NCBI GenBank assembly: GCA_046046245.1
Contig: JBJOKE010000017.1
Span: forward strand, 57,513-121,512
Origin: UBA4615 sp046046245
Lineage (GTDB): Bacteria > Pseudomonadota > Gammaproteobacteria > Burkholderiales > Burkholderiaceae_E
Reading direction: 5' to 3'
DNA: 64,000 nt
Shown here: positions 24,858-33,150 of the stretch, piece by piece
Layout of the letters: the number at the start of each line of letters is the position of its first letter
Position numbering within the stretch: the first letter of the stretch is position 1
Translations under genes and position numbers: made by a program
Notes under the pieces: model-generated
The model's database searches: none
Seen by the model: the letters and a program-made list of their open reading frames with translations, nothing else
What the model was told of the DNA's origin: nothing

Positions 24858-25955
24858 ATGCTCGATGCCGACCGAGGGCTCAATCCCGAGGAAGCCGCGC
24901 TTTGGTTCGCGCTGATTCACCTGCTTGAGGACAGCAAATTCTCGGACGACGCGAGCGATGCCGACCGAGAACGGGCCGCGCGCGATAACGAACGAAAGCG
25001 CCAGCTGCGAAAAGAAGTCTTGGACCGCTACCGGGACGGACGGCTGTATGTCTTCGAGGCTGCGAACGTGATGGGCTGGGCCGACCCGACGCTCAAGGAC
25101 ACCATCGCGGACACGATGGTGCGACACGCCCACATTCCCCCTGACCGGCCGGAGCACCTGCGGCTGTGCGACCGCCTGACCCTCGCGCCGCTCGTTGCGG
25201 GCGAGCGCGGTGCCCGGATCAACGTGGTGTCTATGGTCGACTTCGCCGACCTGCTGCTTTGGGCACAACGAATTCGATTGAAGCCGGCCGCGCTTGCTGG
25301 CCTCAGAGAATGGGCTCGTTCGATCCATCGGGCTTCGGAAGAGTCGCTCGAAGCCATGGGACTCGCACTGCCTCCGGAGGATGCGTCCGAGAAGCGGTTG
25401 GCGCGGCCCGCTCCTGCGCCGACGCGGTGGACCATCGAGGATGCAGCGCACCTTATTGGCGAGCAGCGCGGGTTGCCCGAGGCGCAGGTCAAAACCCTTG
25501 TGGAAAGGATGTGGACGGCTGCCCAAAACGGCGACTTGCGGGTGCGCGACCGAGCACATGACACGACCATTCCGAAGGCGGAACTCACTCGCGTCCGTTG
25601 GTTCTACGAATTCGTGTCGCGGCAGGACGTGAACGATTGGCTTGAAAAGGCCGATGCGAACTGGAGATGGGAAGAGGAGCCCGAGAAGGATTCGCCTTCG
25701 CCTTTGCCAGTGACGAAGAGCCGTCCGGTCTCCCGGCAGGCGTGGCAGGAAGAACGGTTGGTCGAAACGCTCGTGGCGCTGGGGTTCAACCCTGAAGAAC
25801 TGCCAGTCCACAAGCAAGGGACTCGAAATGGCCCGAGGGCGCAGTGTCGTGCACGAGTAAAAGAGGTGGACGGCGATGACCGATGGACCCCGAAGGTATT
25901 CGACAAAGCCTGGGAGCGATGCCGCGCAGCCGGCACGATTCGGGATGCGCCTTAG
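24858..25955 (+). CDS. Island protein of unknown function
   Basis: 365 residues, start fixed by GAAGGAG at 24846-24852. No family recognised. The N-terminal part is helical and charged (DADRERAARDNERKRQLRKEVLDRYRDGRLYVFEAANVMGW, spanning about 35-75). The middle has a winged-helix-like segment (EDAAHLIGEQRGLPEAQVKTLVERM, then a GDLRVRDR turn). The C-terminal part repeats a helical pattern (QEERLVETLVALGFNPEELP...VFDKAWERCRAAGTI). It looks soluble. It lies between the integrase and the replication-type genes of the island and may be DNA-binding, but this is conjecture. Confidence 0.6.
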   Translation: MLDADRGLNPEEAALWFALIHLLEDSKFSDDASDADRERAARDNERKRQLRKEVLDRYRDGRLYVFEAANVMGWADPTLKDTIADTMVRHAHIPPDRPEHLRLCDRLTLAPLVAGERGARINVVSMVDFADLLLWAQRIRLKPAALAGLREWARSIHRASEESLEAMGLALPPEDASEKRLARPAPAPTRWTIEDAAHLIGEQRGLPEAQVKTLVERMWTAAQNGDLRVRDRAHDTTIPKAELTRVRWFYEFVSRQDVNDWLEKADANWRWEEEPEKDSPSPLPVTKSRPVSRQAWQEERLVETLVALGFNPEELPVHKQGTRNGPRAQCRARVKEVDGDDRWTPKVFDKAWERCRAAGTIRDAP

Positions 25956-26042
25956 TCCCTTGCCGATGCGACGACAAGCGGGACCCCCAAACTGGGGGAG
26001 CAGGGGAGCCTTGCGGGGGGGGAGTGTCCGTGAATCTTAATT

Positions 26043-26076
26043 CGTATCGCCGCATGCAAGTGCGTTGTGCGATACG
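26043..26076. promoter_or_regulatory. Inverted repeat upstream of the AlpA-like gene
   Basis: Perfect 8-bp arms CGTATCGC (26043-26050) and GCGATACG (26069-26076) flank an 18-bp centre, 51 bp before the start of the AlpA-like gene, within a locally AT-richer patch (GTGAATCTTAATTCG). It is a plausible operator/promoter for the island's replication genes. A short hairpin with CCCC/GGGG arms near 25985-25998 just upstream could end the preceding transcript. Confidence 0.45.
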
Positions 26077-26126
26077 GGGCCGATCCAGCGGCTGACCCCG
26101 ACCGTCGCCAGCGCGAGGAACTGGCG

Positions 26127-26351
26127 ATGAATGGTGAGCGCAAGACGGGAGGCGGGGCGTTCCCGTCGCTTGATGTGGAGACGCGCGCGGCCGTGCCGAC
26201 GGACTGCGCCGCGTACCACTTGGGGAGGCAGCCGCAGACTCTGCGGGCTTGGGCCTGCAAGGAAGACGGGCCGCTGCGCCCGGTCCGCGTGCACGGCCGG
26301 CTCGCGTGGCCGGTGGCGGAACTGCGCCGCGTCCTGGGGGTGGCCCAATGA
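26127..26351 (+). CDS. AlpA/excisionase-like DNA-binding protein
   Basis: 74 residues; start chosen after a GAGGAA ribosome site. VPTDCAAYHLGRQPQTLRAWACKEDGPLRPVRVHGRLAWPVAELRRVLG (about residues 22-70) has the winged MerR/AlpA-like pattern: a HTH (CAAYHLGR..TLRAW), then a basic wing (GRLAWPVAEL). Such proteins act as excisionases or as activators of integrase genes in islands and satellites. It overlaps the next gene by 4 bp (ATGA). Assignment is by pattern only. Confidence 0.6.
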   Translation: MNGERKTGGGAFPSLDVETRAAVPTDCAAYHLGRQPQTLRAWACKEDGPLRPVRVHGRLAWPVAELRRVLGVAQ

Positions 26352-26773
26352 AAGACGGCCGCACCCCGGAAACCCAGAGCACGGCCGCGAAACTCAGCAC
26401 TTCGCATTCTACTTTCGAACTGTTCCCCGACGACGACAACGCGCCGACGGCGCTCTGGCCGAAGCCGGGCGTGATGGAGGGACGGCTGCTCGCGCGGCTG
26501 TTGCGTGGGGAGCACCTGACCGGACGCGACTGGAGCGGCGCAGTGCACGGCACTCGCCTGCCTGCCGAAGTGTGGACGTTGAAGCAGACGGGTTGGATCG
26601 TGCACCGCGTCCTGCTCACGGTGCAGACCGGCGACCGCACGTCCAACGGCGTCCGCAAGGCCCGCATCGCGCGCTACTGGCTCGACACGGTGCAATGCCG
26701 CCGGATGATGGCCGACCCGCGCGCCGAGCCGTTCCTGCGGGAAGTCGACTTCTTCGAGCGGAGGGCCGCGTGA
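26348..26773 (+). CDS. Winged-helix domain island protein
   Basis: 141 residues. The central part (about 45-95: VMEGRLLARLLRGEHLTGRDW, then RLPAEVWTLKQTGWIVHRVLL) fits a small winged helix similar to those in phage and plasmid replication accessory proteins. The C terminus is basic and ends FLREVDFFERR. It is translationally coupled to the AlpA-like gene upstream (ATGA), and its stop overlaps the next start by one base. Probably part of the element's replication or control module; no precise function assigned. Confidence 0.55.
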   Translation: MKDGRTPETQSTAAKLSTSHSTFELFPDDDNAPTALWPKPGVMEGRLLARLLRGEHLTGRDWSGAVHGTRLPAEVWTLKQTGWIVHRVLLTVQTGDRTSNGVRKARIARYWLDTVQCRRMMADPRAEPFLREVDFFERRAA

Positions 26774-27063
26774 TGCACTCGCGGACTCGCTCCCATCGAC
26801 TGAAATTCAGCGGCGGCCGTCGCGTGCTCGTGCAGGTGACGGAAACCGCGCAGGCCGTTCACCTGACCATCAGCGGCCCGCGCCTGGGCGACGCTGACAT
26901 GCCCCGGCTCGCACGGCTGATGTGGCCGATTCTGTACGCCTATGAGGACGACCCGCGCCCGATGCACATGAGCGGTGAGCACGTCGACTACACCGGCACC
27001 GTCGCGGCGGTCGATGGCGGCTTCGTCGCCATCCGCACTCCGAATCCGAGGGGGCAGCATTGA
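26773..27063 (+). CDS. Small island protein of unknown function
   Basis: 96 residues, predicted mixed alpha/beta: basic N terminus (HSRTRSHRLKFSGGRRVLVQV), a beta strand (AVHLTISGPRL), a helix (MPRLARLMWPILYAYED) and a C-terminal beta pair (YTGTVAAVDGGFVAIRTP). No family recognised. It overlaps the upstream stop by 1 bp and the primase TTG start by 4 bp, so it belongs to the same transcript. Confidence 0.55.
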   Translation: MHSRTRSHRLKFSGGRRVLVQVTETAQAVHLTISGPRLGDADMPRLARLMWPILYAYEDDPRPMHMSGEHVDYTGTVAAVDGGFVAIRTPNPRGQH

Positions 27064-29378
27064 GCGCCTTCCCGTTCGTCCCCGACGTCCAAAAGGCCGC
27101 GCGCGAGTACGTGGCTGCCGGGCTGCATCTGGTCCCCCTCGAAGCCGGGACCAAGAAGGCGACCGGGGCTGGCTGGAATCGCCGCGAGGCCGCCATCGGC
27201 TCGCCGGCTGCCATCGATCCACACCTTCGCGGCATCGGGCTGGCACACGCTTGGTCGGGCACCTGCGCGCTCGATGTGGACCATTTCGAGTTGGCGCAAT
27301 CGTGGCTCGCCGGGGCCGGCATCGACCTGGGCGAATTGCTGGAGGCTGACGACGGCGTCCGCATCCTGTCGCGCCCCGGGCGCGCAAAGCTGCTCTATCG
27401 GATGCCCGACGGCGTCGCGCTCCCGAGCAAGGTGGTCAAGCGTGGCGATGTGACCATCCTCGAGTTTCGGTGCGCGACCGAGCAGGGGCTCACCGTTCAA
27501 GACGTGCTGCCGCCGTCCGTTCACCCGGATACGGGCGCGCCCTACGCCTGGGGCGGCAACGGCGATTGGCGCTCCATGCCGACCGTGCCCGAGCGGCTGC
27601 TCGCCGTCTGGCGCGACTTGGTGGCAGTCGAACGGCGCGCCGATGTGGCGGTCGAGGTGCCCGAGCGCAGCGATGCCGCTGCGGCCTCAGGAAAGGCCCG
27701 TATGGCCCCTCGCGCGCACGAGAGGGCCAGGGATGCGGCCCGGACCCCGGGCGGGCGTTCTGAGGCCGTCTGGGACACGCTGATGCACTTGGTCGAGCGC
27801 GGGGCGAACGACGCTGAGTGCGTCTCGGTCCTGACCGACCCGACGCTCGGTGTTTCCGCGAAGCCGCTGAGCAAGTCGCTGCCGGCCGCGTGGCTCACGC
27901 CGCAGATTGCACGGGCGCGCGCGAAGGCGCAGCAAGCGAAGGCCGACGCGGTGCGGGAGGCGGGCGGCGCGCCGCTCGACATCCTGCGCGAGTACCCCGT
28001 GCCGGACTTCACCGAGGCGTGCGTGCCGCCGGTCATCTGGCGGCTCGCCGATGCGTTCCACAAGGCGTCGGGCTTCGACCGGAACGGCCTCATCATGGCC
28101 GCGACGGTGGCGGCAGCATCGGTCATCGACGACCGCCTGCGGCTCGCCGTGCGCCCGGCTTCGAACTGGTTCGAGTCCGCGCGGCTGTGGGCCGTTCTCA
28201 TCGGGCCGCCGAGCGCGGGCAAGTCGCCGACGCTCAAGGCCGCGACTGATCCGATCAAGGAATTGCATCGGGACCTGCTGATGCAATGGACGAAGAATGT
28301 GCCCGACCCCGAGGCCGAGGGCGCGCCGGCTCGGCCTGCTATGTTCACGTCCGACGCGACCGTCGAGAAGCTCGCCGACCTGCTGAAGGGCAACGCGCGC
28401 GGCATGCTGATGCTCACGGAGGAATTCGCCAGCTGGATCGGCGGCATCGACGCTTACCGCGACGGCGCAGGCGGGAAGGGCCGGGGTGAATGGCTCCAGC
28501 TGTATGACGGCGGGCCGCATCAAGTGGACCGGATCAAGCGCGGCTCGTTTTTCGTGCCGAACTGGTCCTGCTCGGTCCTGGCGGCCGGCACGCCTGCCGG
28601 GTTGCGGTCGCAGCTGCGGCAGCTGCCCGACGACGGCCTCATCCATCGCTTCATGCCGCTCATCATGGCTCGGGCCGGCGCGGAGTCCGGCACCTCGGCG
28701 TCGGCCGAACTGACGGGCTGGAACCTTCGCTTGCGTGGTTGGTTCGAGGCGACGACCTGTGAGTCCGGCTCGAAGGCGCACCGCATCAGCATCAACGCGC
28801 AGCTACCCTTCGAGTCAGAGCGTCGCACCATCCGAGAAACGGTGGACGCGCTCGCCGACGTGTCGCCCGCGCTCGCGTCCCACATCGGAAAGCACCCGGG
28901 GATGCTGGCGCGTGTGGCTCTGACGTTTCACATCGCCGACGAGCGGCCGGGTGACGCCATCGAGGCCGACACGATGCGGCAGGCGGTGTCGTTCATGCGG
29001 ACCGTCCGGCAGCACGCGGCGGCGCTGTTCCTCGGCATCCTGTCGCAATCGTCCGCGCTCGAACTGGCTCGCGCGCTTGCGCGGTCGCTACTGGCAACGG
29101 AACCGAATCCGCGAGAAGTCGGGCGCAACGATTTCCTGCAACGCTGCCGCGCGTGGCGCACGGCGTCCGAAGCCGACCAGAGACAGGCGGTGCAGTTGCT
29201 CGAAGATGCACGATGGCTCATCCCGGACCCTGCGAGCCGTGCCTATGGCGGCTGGAGCGGCTCGAAGTGGCTGGTCGAGCCGTCGGTGTTCGCGCGGTTC
29301 GCGCAGCACGGAAGGGACCACATCGCTCGCCGGGAGGCGGTGCGGCGCATTCTGGTCGGAGCGACCGATGAGCCGTGA
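27060..29378 (+). CDS. Primase-polymerase/DUF3987 helicase-like replication protein
   Basis: 772 residues, TTG start overlapping the previous stop (TTGA). The N-terminal ~190 residues match a bifunctional primase/polymerase fold: REYVAAGLHLVPL, the acidic DVD (Asp72/Asp74) in CALDVDHFE, and VTILEFRCATEQGLTVQDVLPPS in two strands. The C-terminal half matches DUF3987, with Walker A GPPSAGKS at about 382-389, a Walker B-like MLMLTEEF and a sensor-like SCSVLAAGTPA. Such proteins initiate replication of plasmids, phages and satellites, so the island may replicate after excision (inference). Confidence 0.82.
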   Translation: MSAFPFVPDVQKAAREYVAAGLHLVPLEAGTKKATGAGWNRREAAIGSPAAIDPHLRGIGLAHAWSGTCALDVDHFELAQSWLAGAGIDLGELLEADDGVRILSRPGRAKLLYRMPDGVALPSKVVKRGDVTILEFRCATEQGLTVQDVLPPSVHPDTGAPYAWGGNGDWRSMPTVPERLLAVWRDLVAVERRADVAVEVPERSDAAAASGKARMAPRAHERARDAARTPGGRSEAVWDTLMHLVERGANDAECVSVLTDPTLGVSAKPLSKSLPAAWLTPQIARARAKAQQAKADAVREAGGAPLDILREYPVPDFTEACVPPVIWRLADAFHKASGFDRNGLIMAATVAAASVIDDRLRLAVRPASNWFESARLWAVLIGPPSAGKSPTLKAATDPIKELHRDLLMQWTKNVPDPEAEGAPARPAMFTSDATVEKLADLLKGNARGMLMLTEEFASWIGGIDAYRDGAGGKGRGEWLQLYDGGPHQVDRIKRGSFFVPNWSCSVLAAGTPAGLRSQLRQLPDDGLIHRFMPLIMARAGAESGTSASAELTGWNLRLRGWFEATTCESGSKAHRISINAQLPFESERRTIRETVDALADVSPALASHIGKHPGMLARVALTFHIADERPGDAIEADTMRQAVSFMRTVRQHAAALFLGILSQSSALELARALARSLLATEPNPREVGRNDFLQRCRAWRTASEADQRQAVQLLEDARWLIPDPASRAYGGWSGSKWLVEPSVFARFAQHGRDHIARREAVRRILVGATDEP

Positions 29379-29632
29379 ATCTCTGGCAAGTCTGTCTCGC
29401 GCGTGCGGTGTAGAGGGGACTCTGCCCCCCTTCATGTACAGACACACCGCACGGGCGAGGCAGAGATGCCAGAGATGCGGAGCCGGGCTGGTCGGAGGCA
29501 CGGCACTCCCCGGCGGCTGAGTGATGTGGTGAGTGCAACGAAGGAAGCCGATTCCCAAATGAATTCGATTTCTGCGGCGCGCGCGGAATTCGGCCGCGCG
29601 GGGTTTCTTCAGTCCCTAAAGGGCCGGCAGCG
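29379..29632 (+). other. No confident gene; possible short leader ORF
   Basis: About 250 bp between the primase and zinc-ribbon genes. A short frame ending at 29636 (25 codons from ATG 29560, preceded by AGGAAG) overlaps the next start by ATGA and could be a leader peptide. A 50-codon frame from 29368 with a CxxC pair is also open. Neither has recognisable features. Confidence 0.3.
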
Positions 29633-30256
29633 ATGACCGGCGGGATGCGCTACGGGGCGGGCCGTCCGGCGTTCCGGCCGTGCGCGGCGCACTACATGTC
29701 GATAGACGTGCGCCGTCTGGCGCGCGAGGGGCTGCTGAGCCGACCGGGTTGGAGCGGATGGACTTGGAGCCAGGACGGCGAGCGGATCGGCTCGATCGGA
29801 TTGAGAGTGAACCCCGGCCTATCGGTGACGTTTGAATTCAATCAAACGCGCCAGGGCAAGTCGCGGCCCGTGTCGGCTACTGCATGGCTCGAATCGACCC
29901 CGTGCGCCTTCGGCGGCCGGCGGTGGTGGTGGCGCTGCCCGAACTGCTCGCGCCGATGTGCCCGGCTGTTCATCGTGACCGGCGGGCTCGGGTGCCTGTC
30001 CTGCCTGCGGATGGTTCACCTGTCGCAGCGCATGACCCCCATCGACCGGTCCTGGCGGCGCACGCAGAAAGCCGAGGCCGCGCTCGGGATGGATGGCTCG
30101 GGCCGTCGGCGGTTGCATCAGCGGACGCGCGAGCGGCTGTATGACGTGCTCGGTCGTGAAGAAGATTTCCGGGACGCGGCGGTCGGCTTCGCCATCGAAC
30201 GGCTGTGGGCGAACGCGCCGGCTCGGGTGCGTGCGGCGCGTGGCGAGCGCCGCTGA
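29633..30256 (+). CDS. Zinc-ribbon hypothetical protein of mobile elements
   Basis: 207 residues. It begins MRYGAGRPAFRPCAAHYMSIDVRRLAREGLL in pieces (second Met at 29645 is an alternative start). It continues with a beta-rich core (SGWTWSQDGERIGSIGLRV) and a zinc ribbon: RWWWRCPNCSRRCARLF and GLGCLSCLRMVHLS provide two Cys pairs. The C terminus is helical and basic (RRTQKAEAALG, LHQRTRERLYDVL). I recognise the overall pattern from uncharacterised proteins carried on proteobacterial islands; no biochemical role is known to me. It is the last gene before the right-end att site. Confidence 0.65.
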   Translation: MTGGMRYGAGRPAFRPCAAHYMSIDVRRLAREGLLSRPGWSGWTWSQDGERIGSIGLRVNPGLSVTFEFNQTRQGKSRPVSATAWLESTPCAFGGRRWWWRCPNCSRRCARLFIVTGGLGCLSCLRMVHLSQRMTPIDRSWRRTQKAEAALGMDGSGRRRLHQRTRERLYDVLGREEDFRDAAVGFAIERLWANAPARVRAARGERR

Positions 30257-30305
30257 TCCGCCGAATCGTCTTACACCCACCGTTACATGGCGACGACACA
30301 AAGAA

Positions 30306-30341
30306 CAACGGCCTACGTGCCGAAGCGCGTAAGCCGTTGAT
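30306..30341. terminator. Intrinsic terminator between island and tRNA
   Basis: Imperfect 11-bp stem AACGGCCTACG / CGTAAGCCGTT (one mismatch) with a 10-nt loop, followed on the plus strand by GATTTGTTT. It would stop island transcription running into the tRNA antisense, and on the minus strand could end the tRNA-Met transcript (downstream GTTCTTTGTG). Confidence 0.6.
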
Positions 30342-30346
30342 TTGTT

Positions 30347-30423
<77 letters not shown>

Positions 30424-30434
30424 GAAGAGGCGGG

Positions 30435-30464
30435 ATCTTACTCGCTCGGCCCCGAGGCTGTCAA
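30435..30464 (-). promoter_or_regulatory. Sigma-70 promoter of tRNA-Met
   Basis: On the minus strand a perfect -35 TTGACA (30464-30459) and a -10 TAAGAT (30440-30435) are separated by 18 bp. The -10 ends 12 bp before the tRNA 5' end at 30423, consistent with a short leader. The spacer contains the CCTCGGGGCCGAG palindrome. Confidence 0.8.
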
Positions 30465-30528
30465 AACGCCGACGCGACCCCCGCCGGGGTCCGGCGCGGC
30501 CCGCGGCGAGGGCGCGAAGCGCCACGCC

Positions 30529-32211
30529 TCAGGCCGAGGGGAACCGCAGCGTGAACCGCGCCCCGGGCGGTTTCTCGCCCGGCCGCGCGTCGTCCACCTC
30601 GATCGTAGCGCCGTGCTGGTCGGCGATCTCGCGCACGATCGGCAGCCCCAGCCCGCTGCCGTCCACGCCGGTGCCCAGCACGCGGTAGAAGCGCTCGAAC
30701 ACCAGCTCGCGCTCGGCTTCCGGGATGCCGGGGCCGCTGTCCTCGATCTCGAGGATCACCTGGCGGCCGTCGGCCACGGTGCGCACGGTGACGGTGCCGC
30801 CGCGCGGCGTGTAGCGCAGCGCGTTGTCGACGAGGTTGCTGACCAGCTCCCGCAGCAGCAGCGGCTGGCCGACCACGACCGGGCTCGCGTCGGCGCCGGT
30901 GGCGTCGTCCTCGGCGCGCGCCGACTCGAAGCCCAGGTCGATGCCGCGCTCGATCGCCGCCGGCACCCAGTCGGCGATCGCGTCGCGCGCGAAAGCCTCG
31001 AGGTCGAGCGGCTCGGCCGGCGACGCCTCGCGCGGGTTCTCCATCCGCGCGAGCGACAGCAGCTGGTTCACCAGGTGCGCGGCACGCTGCGAGCCGGCCG
31101 CGATCTGCTCGAGCGTGCGGCGCAGCTCGGCCGGATCGCGCTCGCGCAGCGCGAGCTCGCTCTGCGTGCGCAGCCCCGCGAGCGGGGTCTTCATCTGGTG
31201 CGCGGCGTCGGCGATGAAGCGCTTCTGCACGCTCACCGTCGTGTCCAGCCGCTCGAGCAGGTCGTTGAACGCGTCGACCAGCGGCGCGATCTCCTCGGGT
31301 GCGCCGCGCGGGTCGATCGGCGAGAGGTCCTCGGGCGAGCGGTCCCGGATCCGCCGCTGCAGCGACTTCAGCGGCTTCAGCCCGCGCGACAGCCCGAACC
31401 AGACGAGCATCACCGCCACCGGCAGGATCATGAACTGCGGGAAGATCACGCCCTTGATGATCTCGTTCGCGAGCCGCGTGCGCTTGTCGAGCGTCTCGGC
31501 CACCTGCACGAGCACGGGCTCGATCTCCTCGCCGTCGGTCACCTCGGCGTACAGGTAGCCGATCCGGACCTGGTCGCCCCGGTAGTTCGCGGTCCTGAGC
31601 TTCACCTTGCCGGGGATCGGATAGTCGTACAGGCCCGGCTTGGGCAGGTCGGCCTCGCCGGCGAGCAGCTGGCCGCGCGCGCCGACGACCTGGAAGTAGA
31701 CGACGTCCTCCTCGTCGGCCGCGAGGAAGTCGCGCGCCGCGCGCGGCAGGATCACCACCACGCGGTCGGAGGCGATCCGCACCTGCTGGGCGAGCGCCTC
31801 GGTCCGGTCGTCGAGCGCGCGGTCGAAGGGCGCGTCGGCGAGCGAGCGCGCGATCACGAAGGTCACGGCGACCGACATCGGCCACAGCAGCAGCAGCGGG
31901 GCGAACATCCAGTCGAGGATCTCGCCGAACAGGGAACGCTGCTCGAGCGCGTCGGCGCTCGCGCGGCGGTCACGGCGGCGCCAGCCGCGCGCCCAGATCC
32001 GCGCACCGCTGCGGCGCTCGACGAAGGTGTTCGGGGTCGGGCCGACGGCCCCGGGCCCCGTCGCGACGGGCCTCGTCGGGTGCGCTCTGCCGGTCGATGC
32101 GCCCGGCGGCATCGGCGGCGCGGCCGGATGGACCGGATAGGCGGGCGCGGCCGGCGCGCGCGCGGACGTCAGCGCGGGCGGCCGGGCCCAGTGCCGCGGC
32201 GACTCGTCCAC
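30529..32211 (-). CDS. TctE-like sensor histidine kinase
   Basis: About 560 residues. After a proline/alanine-rich N-terminal stretch come a transmembrane segment (MFAPLLLLWPMSVAVTFVI), a TctE-type sensor region (DRTEALAQQVRIASDRVVV), a second TM (FMILPVAVMLVWFGL) and a HAMP. The H-box RFIADAAHQMKTPLAGLRTQ has the phospho-His. The ATP-binding N (ELVSNLVDNALRYTPRGG), G1 (DSGPGI) and G2 (GSGLGLPIV) boxes follow. GTG 32211 was taken as start (upstream GAGG); ATG 32112 is an alternative. The frame is open back to a CTGA overlap with the response-regulator stop. Partner of the adjacent response regulator. Confidence 0.85.
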   Translation of the reverse strand: MDESPRHWARPPALTSARAPAAPAYPVHPAAPPMPPGASTGRAHPTRPVATGPGAVGPTPNTFVERRSGARIWARGWRRRDRRASADALEQRSLFGEILDWMFAPLLLLWPMSVAVTFVIARSLADAPFDRALDDRTEALAQQVRIASDRVVVILPRAARDFLAADEEDVVYFQVVGARGQLLAGEADLPKPGLYDYPIPGKVKLRTANYRGDQVRIGYLYAEVTDGEEIEPVLVQVAETLDKRTRLANEIIKGVIFPQFMILPVAVMLVWFGLSRGLKPLKSLQRRIRDRSPEDLSPIDPRGAPEEIAPLVDAFNDLLERLDTTVSVQKRFIADAAHQMKTPLAGLRTQSELALRERDPAELRRTLEQIAAGSQRAAHLVNQLLSLARMENPREASPAEPLDLEAFARDAIADWVPAAIERGIDLGFESARAEDDATGADASPVVVGQPLLLRELVSNLVDNALRYTPRGGTVTVRTVADGRQVILEIEDSGPGIPEAERELVFERFYRVLGTGVDGSGLGLPIVREIADQHGATIEVDDARPGEKPPGARFTLRFPSA

Positions 32212-32417
32212 GGCCGGCGCCTCGGGCGCGACCGGCTCGGCCGGCCCGAACAGCGGCGCGTTCGGCCGCTCGCGGGTCTCGATGAGGTCGCGCAGCGTGC
32301 CGCGCAGGTCCAGGCGCCCCCAGGCCCCGCGAGGCGGGCCGGACGGCCCTCGGGGGGCGGGCGGCGGCGCGTCGAAGACCGGTTCGGCCGGCCGCGGCGG
32401 CGCGAGCGGCGACGTGC

Positions 32418-33104
32418 TCAGGGCTTCGCGACGCCTTCCGGCGGCCGCTCCAGGCAGTAGCCGAGGCCGCGCACGGTGGCGATGCGGATGCCGGCGCCCT
32501 CGAGCTTCTTGCGCAGCCGGTGCATGTAGACCTCGATCGCGTTGTGGCTCACCTCGTCGCCCCACTCGCAGAGGTGGTCGACGATCTGCTCCTTGCTGAC
32601 CAGCCTGCCCACGCGCGACAGCAGCACCTCGAGCAGGCCGGTCTCGCGCGCCGACAGCTCGAGCGACTGGCCGTGCAGCGTGGCGGTACGTCCGCTCTGG
32701 TCGAAGACCAGGTCGCCGAGCCGCACGAGGTTCGAGCCCGCGCCGTTGGCGCGGCGCACGAGGGCCCGCACCCGCGCCTCGAGCTCGGACAGCGCGAAGG
32801 GCTTGGCCATGAAGTCGTCGGCCCCGAGGTCGAGGCCGCGCACGCGCTGCTCGACCGAATCGGCCGCGGTGAGGATCAGCACCGGCACGCCCGACTCGCG
32901 GCCGCGCAGCCGCTTGAGCACCTCCATGCCGGAGAGCTTCGGCAGGCCGAGGTCGAGGATCAGCAGGTCGTAGGGCTGCGCCGCGAGCGCCGCGTCGGCC
33001 TCGCTGCCGCTGCTCACCCAGTCGACGGCGTAGCCGGACTTGCGCAGCGACCGGCAGAGCCCGTCGGCGAGCACGGAATCGTCTTCGGCGAGCAGCACCC
33101 TCAT
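32418..33104 (-). CDS. OmpR/TctD-like response regulator
   Basis: 228 residues. The receiver has acidic pocket EDD (7-9), phospho-acceptor Asp51 (LLILDLGLPK), Thr in LILTAAD, and Lys in FMAKPFA. The C-terminal winged helix (about 130-222) shows LSARETGLLEVLLSRVGRLVSKEQI and NAIEVYMHRLRKKLEGAGIRIATVRGLGY. It is encoded directly upstream of the TctE-like kinase. TctDE systems usually sense tricarboxylates and control transport; no tct transporter is adjacent, so the target is unknown. Confidence 0.92.
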   Translation of the reverse strand: MRVLLAEDDSVLADGLCRSLRKSGYAVDWVSSGSEADAALAAQPYDLLILDLGLPKLSGMEVLKRLRGRESGVPVLILTAADSVEQRVRGLDLGADDFMAKPFALSELEARVRALVRRANGAGSNLVRLGDLVFDQSGRTATLHGQSLELSARETGLLEVLLSRVGRLVSKEQIVDHLCEWGDEVSHNAIEVYMHRLRKKLEGAGIRIATVRGLGYCLERPPEGVAKP

Positions 33105-33150
33105 CGGCGTCGCGTCCTGTCCCCTCTCGGGGTCCAGTGTAAGCCTGGCG

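Noticed and set aside
29368..29520. 50-codon frame with a CxxC pair at the island's primase end
   Set aside because: Overlaps the primase stop by 11 bp in another frame, no ribosome site and no family; too weak to call a gene.
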